A stretch of 9,416 nucleotides of DNA from Gemmatimonadota bacterium. GTDB lineage: Bacteria; Gemmatimonadota; Gemmatimonadetes; Gemmatimonadales; GWC2-71-9. The notes below the pieces were generated by a model. That model saw only the letters and a list, made by a program, of their open reading frames with translations. It did not search any database and was not told the DNA's origin. The stretch spans positions 636-10,051 of the forward strand of contig QHTW01000021.1 of the NCBI GenBank assembly GCA_003220955.1. Reading direction: 5' to 3'. Positions 1 to 6,356 of this stretch are shown here, piece after piece. Position 1 is the first letter of the stretch. Each line of letters starts with the position of its first letter. Both the position numbers and the translations under genes were made by a program.

Positions 1-519
1 CTCTTCGTCGCCGGTGAAGACAATCGTGATGTTCAAGTCGCGCAGCGCGCCCGCGGCCTGGAGCGCCTTGAGGGCGTACAGAATCACGACGTCCCCGCCC
101 TTCATGTCGGCGCCACCGACGGCGCGCGCGGTCGAATCCTCGCGCACGAAGTTGGCGCCGCCGGGATCGACGACCGTGTCGAGGTGGCCGATGAGGAGAA
201 ACCGCACTGCCCCGGGCTTGCCGCGTTGCTCAGCGACGAGATGCCCCGCGCGACCGACCGCGTCCGGCACGGCGGCCCAGCGCGTCGTGAAGCCGAGGGA
301 GTCGAGCGAGGCGCGGAACACCGCGCCGACCTTCCGCACGCCCTCGAGATTCAGCGTGCTGCTGGGGATGTCGACGACACGCTGCAGGTACGTGATCTGC
401 TCTTCGCGCGCCGCGGCGATGGACGCGCGCACGCGCTGCTCCTTGCGGTCCAGGGACTGGGCGGCAATCCCCGTCCCGAGCAACGAAAGAATTGGGAGGA
501 CGACGGCGAGACGAATCAC
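1..519 (-). CDS. Secreted M20-family zinc peptidase/carboxypeptidase, N-terminal part (3' end outside window)
   Basis: The minus-strand frame is open from a GTG at 519 to base 1, giving 173 residues with no stop, so the C-terminal part lies outside the window. Residues 1-20 form a signal peptide: MIR, a hydrophobic stretch, then a G-I-A-A-Q cleavage-like site, so the enzyme should act in the periplasm or outside the cell. M20 metal-site motifs follow in the expected order: GHLDTV (H112 metal ligand, D114), GGADMKGG (D138 bridging ligand) and the final FTGDEE (E172 general base, E173 metal ligand). By family knowledge, M20 enzymes are di-zinc exo- or dipeptidases and amidohydrolases. Glutamate carboxypeptidase-like members share the GGADMKGG form, but the substrate cannot be told. 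The dimerisation domain and last His ligand are not in view. The GTG shares its G with the TAG stop of the preceding gene (TAGTG), which supports this start and suggests coupling. Family call is firm; substrate is unknown. Confidence 0.88.
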   Translation of the reverse strand, partial: MIRLAVVLPILSLLGTGIAAQSLDRKEQRVRASIAAAREEQITYLQRVVDIPSSTLNLEGVRKVGAVFRASLDSLGFTTRWAAVPDAVGRAGHLVAEQRGKPGAVRFLLIGHLDTVVDPGGANFVREDSTARAVGGADMKGGDVVILYALKALQAAGALRDLNITIVFTGDEE

Positions 520-1280
520 TACGGCGTGGCTTTGACCGTATCCTGCGCGCGGCGCCGCTCCTCGGCATCGCGCTCGGCTTGCTTGCGCTCCCGCAGCTCG
601 CGCACGTAGCGGCGGAACTGTTGGAGCGTCTGCGCGCGGTCCGCCGCGCGCAGCAGATCGGCGCGCATGTCGTTGAGCTGCCGGGCACGCATGCCTTCGT
701 CGAAGTTGCCCTGCGGCAGCAGATTGCCGAGCAGCGCCAGCGCCATCGTCGGAATCTTGATGCCGGCAACGTGGATGTAGGCCGAATCGATGCCCCACTC
801 CGGCTTGTTGGGCGTGCCGCCGATCGTCCACTTCGGCCGTTGCCGCTCGCGCTGCATCTGGTCGAGCACCTGATTCAACGAATCCACCATCACCTTCAAC
901 CGATCGATGGCCGCCGAGCGTCGCGCGGCCGTATCGCCGTAAATGGCATCCGCCACCGCCGCCGGCAACCCGGGCCGCGGGCTCACCCACAAGCGGCCGT
1001 CACCGACCTGCGGTGGGGGTGCGACGCGACTGGCGTTTGGATCGTACGCCGGCAGCGTCATGCCCGTATCGGGCGGCGATTCGGGAGGCGGCGGCGGGGG
1101 CGGGGCAGCAGGTGGCGCCGGAACCTCGCGCCGGGTTGTCTGGACCGTCGGGCCCTTCGCGCGGATCTCGCGGGTGCCGGGGACGAATACCAGCGAATCG
1201 CCCACCTCCTGCGGCTCCATGAAGACGTACGTTGCTTTGCGCCACGGGGCCTGCCAATCCACCGTGAAAAACAGCACCAC
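519..1280 (-). CDS. Membrane-anchored proline-rich coiled-coil protein of unknown function
   Basis: I do not recognise this family. From the first standard start codon (GTG at 1280) it is 253 residues. Seen in order: a short hydrophobic stretch at the very N-terminus, a proline-rich segment at about residues 54-70 including seven prolines in a row, a region around 124-147 of helical character (DRLKVMVDSLNQ), a short conserved-looking block with WTIGG and WGIDSAYIHVAG (about 151-173), a hydrophobic patch IPTMALALLGNLLP (about 176-189), and a charged Arg/Glu/Gln helix from about 196 to 248 likely to form a coiled coil. The layout (inner-membrane anchor, proline spacer, periplasmic helical part) recalls TonB-like or envelope-spanning proteins, but no TonB C-terminal domain is visible. 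The frame is open upstream and encodes the rest of a transmembrane helix, so the true start is probably before 1280. It lies between an aminotransferase and a secreted peptidase, with a 1-nt stop/start overlap downstream. Existence is likely; function is unknown. Confidence 0.75.
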   Translation of the reverse strand: MVLFFTVDWQAPWRKATYVFMEPQEVGDSLVFVPGTREIRAKGPTVQTTRREVPAPPAAPPPPPPPESPPDTGMTLPAYDPNASRVAPPPQVGDGRLWVSPRPGLPAAVADAIYGDTAARRSAAIDRLKVMVDSLNQVLDQMQRERQRPKWTIGGTPNKPEWGIDSAYIHVAGIKIPTMALALLGNLLPQGNFDEGMRARQLNDMRADLLRAADRAQTLQQFRRYVRELRERKQAERDAEERRRAQDTVKATP

Positions 1281-1355
1281 GGCGACCGCGTGAATCGCCG
1301 CGGTGATCAGCCACGCGCGGCCGATCGGTTGGCGCGCTACCTGACGCTCAAACAG
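1281..1355 (-). other. Probable N-terminal extension of the proline-rich protein, from a CTG start
   Basis: The frame of the 519-1280 gene continues open upstream to an in-frame TGA at 1413-1415, but holds no ATG, GTG or TTG above the GTG at 1280. The 25 codons from CTG at 1355 read FERQVARQPIGRAW after the start and then LITAAIHAVAV, which joins VLFFTV to make one full membrane helix preceded by arginines (an N-in anchor). A purine-rich AAAGGTG lies about 7 nt upstream of this CTG and could serve as a ribosome binding site. Starting here would overlap the end of the aminotransferase gene by 8 nt, in keeping with the other junctions of this cluster. The open frame and helix are seen directly; CTG initiation is inferred. 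Confidence 0.5.
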
Positions 1356-2514
1356 TGGCGAGCACCTTTCCGAGCCGCTCGGTCGCTTCGATGAGCCGGG
1401 GTGTCGGGACGGTCAACGCGATGCGGAAGAATCCCTCGGCGCCGGCGCCGAACGCGCTCCCAGGCAATGTCACCACGCCGACATCCTCGAGCGCGCGCTT
1501 CTGGAACGCGGCCGACGCGAGGCCCTCCGGCAGCGGCACCCACACGTACAACGTGGCGCGCGGGGTCTCCACGTCGAATCCATTGGCGCGCAGCGCCGGC
1601 AGAATCGCGTCGCGCCGCTCCTTGAATTGCGCCGCATACCCCGCCGCGATCCGCTCGGCGTCCTTCAGCACTTCGGCCCCGGCTGCCTGTACCGCCAGAA
1701 ACGCACCGGTGTCCACGTAGTTTTTCACGCGCGCCAGCGCGGCGATGCGGTCGGGCCGCCCTACCGCCCAGCCGAGCCGCCACCCCGTCATGCAGAAACT
1801 CTTGGAAAGCGAATGGAATTCGACCGCGACATCCATCGCGCCGGGGATCTCGAAGATCGACGGCGCGACATAGCCGTCGAAGGTGATCTCGCAGTACGGG
1901 TTGTCGTACGCGAGGACGAGATCGTGCTTCCGGCACGCCGCCACGACGCGCTGCAGATACGCGCGCGGCGCGACGGCGGCCGTCGGATTGTTGGGATAGT
2001 TGAGATAGACGAGCTTCGCCTTCTTCAAGAGATCCGCGGGAAGCTCATCCAGCTCGAGCAGGAAATCAGTGCGCGGCGTCAGGGTGCAGAGATACGGCTC
2101 GGCATCGGCGAGCACCGTCCCGCCGTGGTAGACCGCGTAGCCCGGCACCGGCACGATCGCGACGTCGCCGGGATTCAGCACCGCCGCGGCGAGGTGCGCG
2201 ATCCCCTCCTTCGAGCCGAGCAGCGGATGCAGCTCCTTGAACGGATCGACGCTGACGCCAAAGCGGCGCTGCATGTAGGCAGCTGCGGCTTCGCGAAATG
2301 CGGGCAGGCCGAGCTGAAACGCGTAGCGGCTCATGGCGGGATCTTGCAGTGCGCGCGCCACCGCTTTGACAGCGAGGTCGGGCGGCGGGAAGTCGGCGTC
2401 CCCGGCTCCGACGTCGATAAGATCGACGCCCTGCTCGATCAGCCGCCGCTTGATCGCGGGCAGCTCGGCCATCGGATACGTCGGCAATTGGGTGACGCGT
2501 CTGCTGAAATTCAT
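1348..2514 (-). CDS. PLP-dependent class I/II aminotransferase, LL-diaminopimelate aminotransferase-like
   Basis: The product has 388 residues, a normal length for a fold-type-I aminotransferase, and is cytoplasmic. Visible landmarks: GAGDADFPPP near the N-terminus (37-45), YAFQLGLPAFREA (64-76), GSKEGIAHL in the cofactor phosphate-binding region (100-108), NYPNNPT with the ring-contacting Asn (172-178), AYDNPYCEITFDGY with the Asp and Tyr that hold PLP (D204, Y207), SLSKSFCMTGWRLGW with the Schiff-base lysine K238 and R246, and the carboxylate-binding R364 in FFRIALT. The GSKEGIAH, ITFDGY and EFHSLSK combination closely recalls LL-diaminopimelate aminotransferases of the archaeal/bacterial DapL2 type, which make LL-diaminopimelate for lysine and peptidoglycan from tetrahydrodipicolinate and glutamate. 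Substrate specificity in this superfamily is not safely read from motifs, so another amino acid transaminase remains possible. The start is ATG; a GGAG lies about 13 nt upstream, rather far. It follows the helicase gene by only 9 nt. Confidence 0.9.
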   Translation of the reverse strand: MNFSRRVTQLPTYPMAELPAIKRRLIEQGVDLIDVGAGDADFPPPDLAVKAVARALQDPAMSRYAFQLGLPAFREAAAAYMQRRFGVSVDPFKELHPLLGSKEGIAHLAAAVLNPGDVAIVPVPGYAVYHGGTVLADAEPYLCTLTPRTDFLLELDELPADLLKKAKLVYLNYPNNPTAAVAPRAYLQRVVAACRKHDLVLAYDNPYCEITFDGYVAPSIFEIPGAMDVAVEFHSLSKSFCMTGWRLGWAVGRPDRIAALARVKNYVDTGAFLAVQAAGAEVLKDAERIAAGYAAQFKERRDAILPALRANGFDVETPRATLYVWVPLPEGLASAAFQKRALEDVGVVTLPGSAFGAGAEGFFRIALTVPTPRLIEATERLGKVLATV

Positions 2515-2523
2515 GCCCTAAAT

Positions 2524-5061
2524 CTAGCTCCAGGAAACGGGGCTGCCGATGCTGTGCATCGCGAAGAACTCTTCCAGCTCGCGCCGTACGTCGGGCCAGG
2601 TTCCAATCGCTTTCGCCGCCGGCGGCAGCCCCTCGAGCATCGCCGCCCCATAGCGCTTGGTGACCACGCGCCGATCCAACAGCACAACGGCGCCGACATC
2701 GGATTTGCTCCGAATCAGCCGTCCGAATCCCTGTTTCAACTTGAGCGCCGCGAGCGGAACGAGATAGTGGGTGAAGCCGTCCACGCCCGCTTCCGTGAGA
2801 CGCTCCAGCCGCGCCGCGGTTAGTGGCTCGGTCGGCACCTTGAACGGTAACTTCGCGAGGATCAGCACCCGCAACGCCCGACCCGGCACGTCGACCCCTT
2901 CCCAGAACGAATCGGTTCCCAACAGGATCGCCGAGCCCGCATCGCGAAAGCGCCGCAGCAGCTGGTCGCGCTGGCCTTCGCCTTGGATCAGCAGCGGCCA
3001 GCGCGCGCCGACGTGCCCCCGAATCGCGTCGGCAGCGCGCCGCAACGCGCCGTGGCTCGTGAACAGGGCGAAGATGCCGCCATCGGACGCGTGCGCCAGC
3101 TCGAGCAGCACGCGCGCGACCGCGGCGCCATGGCCGGACTCATCGTCGCGTGGCTCGGGGATGTCGGTGGGGATCCCAAACACGCACTGGGCGCCGAAAT
3201 CGAACGGCGACGGCAGGATCTCGCGCACGGTGACACGCGACGGCGGCAGCGACAAACCGAGGCGCTCCTCGAGGAACGTGAACTCGCCGCCGGCCGCCAG
3301 CGTGGCACTCGTCAGGACCACCGTCTCGACGCGATCGAAGAGCGCTTCCTTCAGCACCGGCGCGAGATCGAGCGGGACGGCAGAGAGGGTCAGGTTCGGC
3401 GTGCGGCGGCCGCGGCGTTCCATCCAGCGCACGGCCGGTCCGGCGGGTGCGCGATAGCCGATCGGTTGCAAGGTTGCCTTCAGGCCCTCTGCGGCGGCAT
3501 CGAGCCGGCGGACGACTCCGCGCAGTTCTCCGATCAAGCGGGTGCGCATTTCAGCGGGATCGTCGATCGAGAGCCGGTCGGCGATCGTCTCGACCCCGTC
3601 GCGCAGCTTGCTGAATGCGACGAGCAGGTTGTCGAGCGCGACGTCGAGTCCCTCGCGCCACACGGCGTCCCCGGAGAACGAATCGGTGAGACGCAGCACG
3701 CGCGCCGCGCTTTGCTCGGTGTCCAGTCGCCGCGCCAGGCGGCCGAACAGCTCGTCGGCCCAGCGTCGGGCGGCGACGAGCGCGTCGAGCACGGTGCGCG
3801 TCAGCAGATCGCGGCTCGCCGCGCCGAGCAGATCGTCGTGGGTACTGAGCTCCGCCGCGAGCGTCGGCAGGAGGCCGCGGCCGTTGCGCTCGAGACGCCC
3901 GAGCAGCCGCTGCACGCCGAGCATGCTGACCTGCGTGCCGAGGTGCTGGGCCGCGACGTCTTCCAGGTGGTGGGCTTCGTCCAGCACCAGGCGGCGGTAG
4001 GGCGGCAGGACCGCCGCCTCCTGCCAATTGTCCGACGCGATCCGCACCGCCAGGTCGGAGGCGAGCAGGTGGTGATTCACTACCACGACGTCGGCTTCGG
4101 CGGCTCGGCGTCTCGCCGCGAAAACGAAGCAGCGATCGAAGTGCGGGCACTTGAGCCGCGTGCACAGATCCGACTCCGCCGCGACCGCATCCCACACGTC
4201 GCTCGACGGCTCTTCGACGAGGTCCGCCAGACTGCCGTCCGCCGTCCGTGACGCCCACCCCGCGATCGCCTCGAGCTCGGCGCCGCGCGCGTCATCGAAC
4301 AGCGACTCCTGTCCGGCGCGCGCCTGTTCCAGGCGTGAGAGGCAGAGATAGTTTCGCCACCCTTTGAGCAGCGCGAAGGTGACCGTGCGGTCGCCCGTTG
4401 AAAACGCGCGCGACAGAATCGGCAGGTCTTTTCCGACGAGCTGCTCCTGGAGATTGATCGTGTTCGTCGAGACGACCGTGCGCTCGCCGTTGAGTCGCGC
4501 CCACTCGAGCGCCGGCACGAGATACGCGAACGACTTGCCGACGCCGGTCCCGGCTTCGAGCAATGCGATGCCGCCGCCGTTGTAGGTGTCGGCGACAAAG
4601 GCCGCCATGTCGCGCTGGCCGGACCGGTCCTCGAATGCGCTCGTGCCCAGCACCCGCGCGACGGGACCGGACTCCGTGAGCAGATTCGCGATCTCGAGCG
4701 AATCGAGCCGCGCGCGCGTGCGGGCGCGGGGGCACTCGACGACGATGTAGAGCGTACTGACATCGTTGTTGACGATCCCGAAACCGACACCCTCGTCGTG
4801 CAGGCGGGCGGCGACGTGCAGGTCGGCGCCCGAGGGCTCGAGGAAGCCGCTCGGATGGTTGTGGAGCAGCAGCTCGCCGCGCCGCGCCACGCCGGGCAGC
4901 GCCAGCACCGCGTCGATCGTGCCGCGCGCGACGACGCGCGCGTCGCTGAGCGTGCCGTTGGGATCGGCCCGCACCACGAACGACACTTCGCGCCCGTGCG
5001 CCGCGGCGACCTCCTCCTGCAGCAGAGCGCGCGCGGCCGCCGTCAGGCGCTCGACGCTCAC
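2524..5061 (-). CDS. DinG/YoaA-type Fe-S helicase with an N-terminal RadC-like JAMM (MPN+) domain
   Basis: The product has 845 residues in two parts. Residues 1 to about 115 resemble a RadC-type JAB domain: E25 in GREVSFVV as probable catalytic glutamate, then a complete JAMM signature H-x-H-x7-S-x-x-D (H67, H69, S77, D80; HNHPSGFLEPSGAD). From about 145 onward it is a superfamily 2 XPD/DinG helicase: Q-motif-like RSGQ (146-149), Walker A EAGTGVGKS (K176), an Fe-S domain with C240, C300, C305 and C311 (the last three spaced x4 and x5, as in E. coli DinG), DEAH box (361-364), LTSATL (583-588), GTDSFWEGVDVPG (715-727) and the arginine-finger motif QGFGRLIR (777-784). By family, DinG unwinds DNA 5'-3', including R-loops and forked or quadruplex structures, in repair. 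Many Firmicutes homologues carry an exonuclease at this end; here a JAMM domain takes its place. Start GTG overlaps the previous gene's stop as GTGA. Helicase call is very firm; JAMM call is firm; the joint role is unknown. Confidence 0.95.
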   Translation of the reverse strand: MSVERLTAAARALLQEEVAAAHGREVSFVVRADPNGTLSDARVVARGTIDAVLALPGVARRGELLLHNHPSGFLEPSGADLHVAARLHDEGVGFGIVNNDVSTLYIVVECPRARTRARLDSLEIANLLTESGPVARVLGTSAFEDRSGQRDMAAFVADTYNGGGIALLEAGTGVGKSFAYLVPALEWARLNGERTVVSTNTINLQEQLVGKDLPILSRAFSTGDRTVTFALLKGWRNYLCLSRLEQARAGQESLFDDARGAELEAIAGWASRTADGSLADLVEEPSSDVWDAVAAESDLCTRLKCPHFDRCFVFAARRRAAEADVVVVNHHLLASDLAVRIASDNWQEAAVLPPYRRLVLDEAHHLEDVAAQHLGTQVSMLGVQRLLGRLERNGRGLLPTLAAELSTHDDLLGAASRDLLTRTVLDALVAARRWADELFGRLARRLDTEQSAARVLRLTDSFSGDAVWREGLDVALDNLLVAFSKLRDGVETIADRLSIDDPAEMRTRLIGELRGVVRRLDAAAEGLKATLQPIGYRAPAGPAVRWMERRGRRTPNLTLSAVPLDLAPVLKEALFDRVETVVLTSATLAAGGEFTFLEERLGLSLPPSRVTVREILPSPFDFGAQCVFGIPTDIPEPRDDESGHGAAVARVLLELAHASDGGIFALFTSHGALRRAADAIRGHVGARWPLLIQGEGQRDQLLRRFRDAGSAILLGTDSFWEGVDVPGRALRVLILAKLPFKVPTEPLTAARLERLTEAGVDGFTHYLVPLAALKLKQGFGRLIRSKSDVGAVVLLDRRVVTKRYGAAMLEGLPPAAKAIGTWPDVRRELEEFFAMHSIGSPVSWS

Positions 5062-6356
5062 GTCTTGAGCTCGCGCTTCTTGGCCGCCGGAAAGAGCACG
5101 TTGTTCAGAATCAGGCGATAGCCGGGCGAATGCGGGTGCAGCGACAGGTCGGTCGGTGGGTCGCCGATCTGGTGTTGCGCGTCTTCCGGATCATGGCCAC
5201 CGAAGAAAGTCCAGGTGCCCTTCCCCAGATCTCCGTGGACGTACTTCACCCACGGTGCGGCCTCTTCCTCGGCAAGGATGGTGACGCCCGGCTTCAGCCG
5301 GTTACGCGTGAACGACGTCGTCAGGCCATAGAAATCGGGGATCACCTGCCGGTGGTTCTGCACCAGCATCGTCGGCACCGGATCGATCTTGGCGCTGAAG
5401 TTGAACAGCGTGAACGCCCCGAGCGGCTGGCGGCGCGCGCCGCCGTTCACCTGGTGCCCGTCGATGTCCGAAAAGCTCGCGATCAGGGGATTGGGCTCGA
5501 TGTGCGCGCCGGTAAACGCGAAACTCTTCGACCAGTCGAGCTTGGCGTCGGCGTCGGGGTCGATTGGCGTGCCGTCGGCGAACGTCGCCGCGATGTCGAC
5601 CTTCTCAGCCGCAAGCGCGAGGTCGATCGTCTCGGTCGCCGTGCACATCGCGAAGAGGAACCCGCCGTTCTCCACGTACGCGCGAATCCCCCGCGCCACC
5701 GCTTTTTTGAGATCGGGCACCGTTCCAAACCCGAGCCGGCGCGCCATGTCGGTGTTGCGCTGCACCATCTCGGCGAGCCACGACATCCCGGAGTAAATCA
5801 GGAAGAACTTCGAATACTGGCCGGTGAAGTCCTCGTGGTGCAGATGCAACCAGTCGAAGTCCTTCAGCGACCCATTCATCACCTCGGAATCCCAGATCTT
5901 GGTGAAGGAGATGCCGGCGTACTGCAGCGCCATGGTCACGGCGTCATCCCACGGCGCGGCGTTCGGGGGCGCGTACACGGCAACCTTGGATGCCTTCTCG
6001 AGCGGCACCGCATCCATGTTGCTCGCTTCGATTTCGCCGCGCACCGCCGTCATTGCGCTGTCGACGGGCTCGGTGCGGATGCCGTTCAGCGCCGCATCGC
6101 GCCGCAACGCGTCGAGATCCGGAATCAGAAACGATCCACCGCGATAGTTGAGCAGCCATTCGGCTTTGAGACCGGCCTGGATGGCCCGGTAGGTGAGACC
6201 GTAGGCCTTGAGATGATCGGTTTGCGCGTCGTCCATCGGGATCAACAGGGACGGTTGGGCGGTTGGGCGGTTAAGCGGTTGGAAACCCGCAACGCGAGCA
6301 CCAACCGCCAAACCGCCGAACCGCCCAACCGCCTTTACAAAATCTCTCCGTTTCAC
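5058..6356 (-). CDS. Tat-signal protein with glutamine-amidotransferase-like fold ('asparagine synthetase B'-labelled family)
   Basis: The start chosen is GTG at 6356, giving 432 residues. It makes a GTGA overlap with the TPR gene stop and opens with MKRRDFVK, a twin-arginine (Tat) motif, so export as a folded protein is expected. A longer reading from 6500 only adds translation of TPR-gene sequence. Visible features: LLIPMDDAQTDHLKAYGLTY (37-56) and WLLNYRGGSFLIPD (67-80), which I recall from secreted proteins of Bacteroidota and Gemmatimonadota labelled 'asparagine synthetase B'; a Rossmann-like start KVAVYAPP (124-131); DWLHLHHEDFTG (168-179); and YVENGGFLFAMCTATETID, placing C238 in a nucleophile-elbow-like turn as in class I glutamine amidotransferases. 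The C-terminus holds FFGGHDPEDAQHQIG and a His-rich stretch (384-410). No ATP-pyrophosphatase synthetase domain is present, so true asparagine synthesis is unlikely. Residues 9-35 are encoded by a palindromic repeat, which puts arginines (R12, R21) in the signal's hydrophobic part. Enzymatic activity is unknown. Confidence 0.82.
   Translation of the reverse strand: MKRRDFVKAVGRFGGLAVGARVAGFQPLNRPTAQPSLLIPMDDAQTDHLKAYGLTYRAIQAGLKAEWLLNYRGGSFLIPDLDALRRDAALNGIRTEPVDSAMTAVRGEIEASNMDAVPLEKASKVAVYAPPNAAPWDDAVTMALQYAGISFTKIWDSEVMNGSLKDFDWLHLHHEDFTGQYSKFFLIYSGMSWLAEMVQRNTDMARRLGFGTVPDLKKAVARGIRAYVENGGFLFAMCTATETIDLALAAEKVDIAATFADGTPIDPDADAKLDWSKSFAFTGAHIEPNPLIASFSDIDGHQVNGGARRQPLGAFTLFNFSAKIDPVPTMLVQNHRQVIPDFYGLTTSFTRNRLKPGVTILAEEEAAPWVKYVHGDLGKGTWTFFGGHDPEDAQHQIGDPPTDLSLHPHSPGYRLILNNVLFPAAKKRELKT
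6252..6331. repeat. Palindromic element of 8-bp units inside the Tat signal-peptide codons
   Basis: Two 31-bp arms (6252-6282 and 6301-6331) are inverted copies matching at 28 of 31 positions, separated by an 18-nt loop. Each arm is itself built of about four tandem units of roughly 8 bp of the form GGCGGTTN (or AACCGCCN on the other strand). The whole element starts about 25 nt after the GTG start at 6356 and encodes residues 9-35 of the exported protein. The transcript could fold into a long hairpin just inside the coding region. The 8-bp period does not fit codon constraints, so this looks like an inserted or expanded DNA element tolerated in a weakly constrained leader. Confidence 0.9.

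Noticed and set aside
1077..1120. GC-rich run resembling a repeat
   Set aside because: It is the codon run for the proline-rich linker, not an independent repeat.
492..1394. 300-residue open frame on the plus strand, opposite the unknown proline-rich protein
   Set aside because: I considered it because the minus-strand gene is itself unrecognised, but the minus frame has a membrane helix, proline spacer and coiled coil and fits the overlap pattern, while the plus frame is Arg-rich without features.
2515..2523. Possible terminator or promoter in the only true intergenic gap
   Set aside because: Nine bases are too few, and no hairpin with a T-run or promoter-like box is visible around it.
1627..2823. 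398-residue open frame on the plus strand
   Set aside because: It crosses the aminotransferase/helicase junction on the opposite strand and has low-complexity Arg-rich content.
2983..4251. 422-residue open frame on the plus strand
   Set aside because: It is antisense to the helicase, whose motifs are all intact in the opposite strand; no signal of a second protein.
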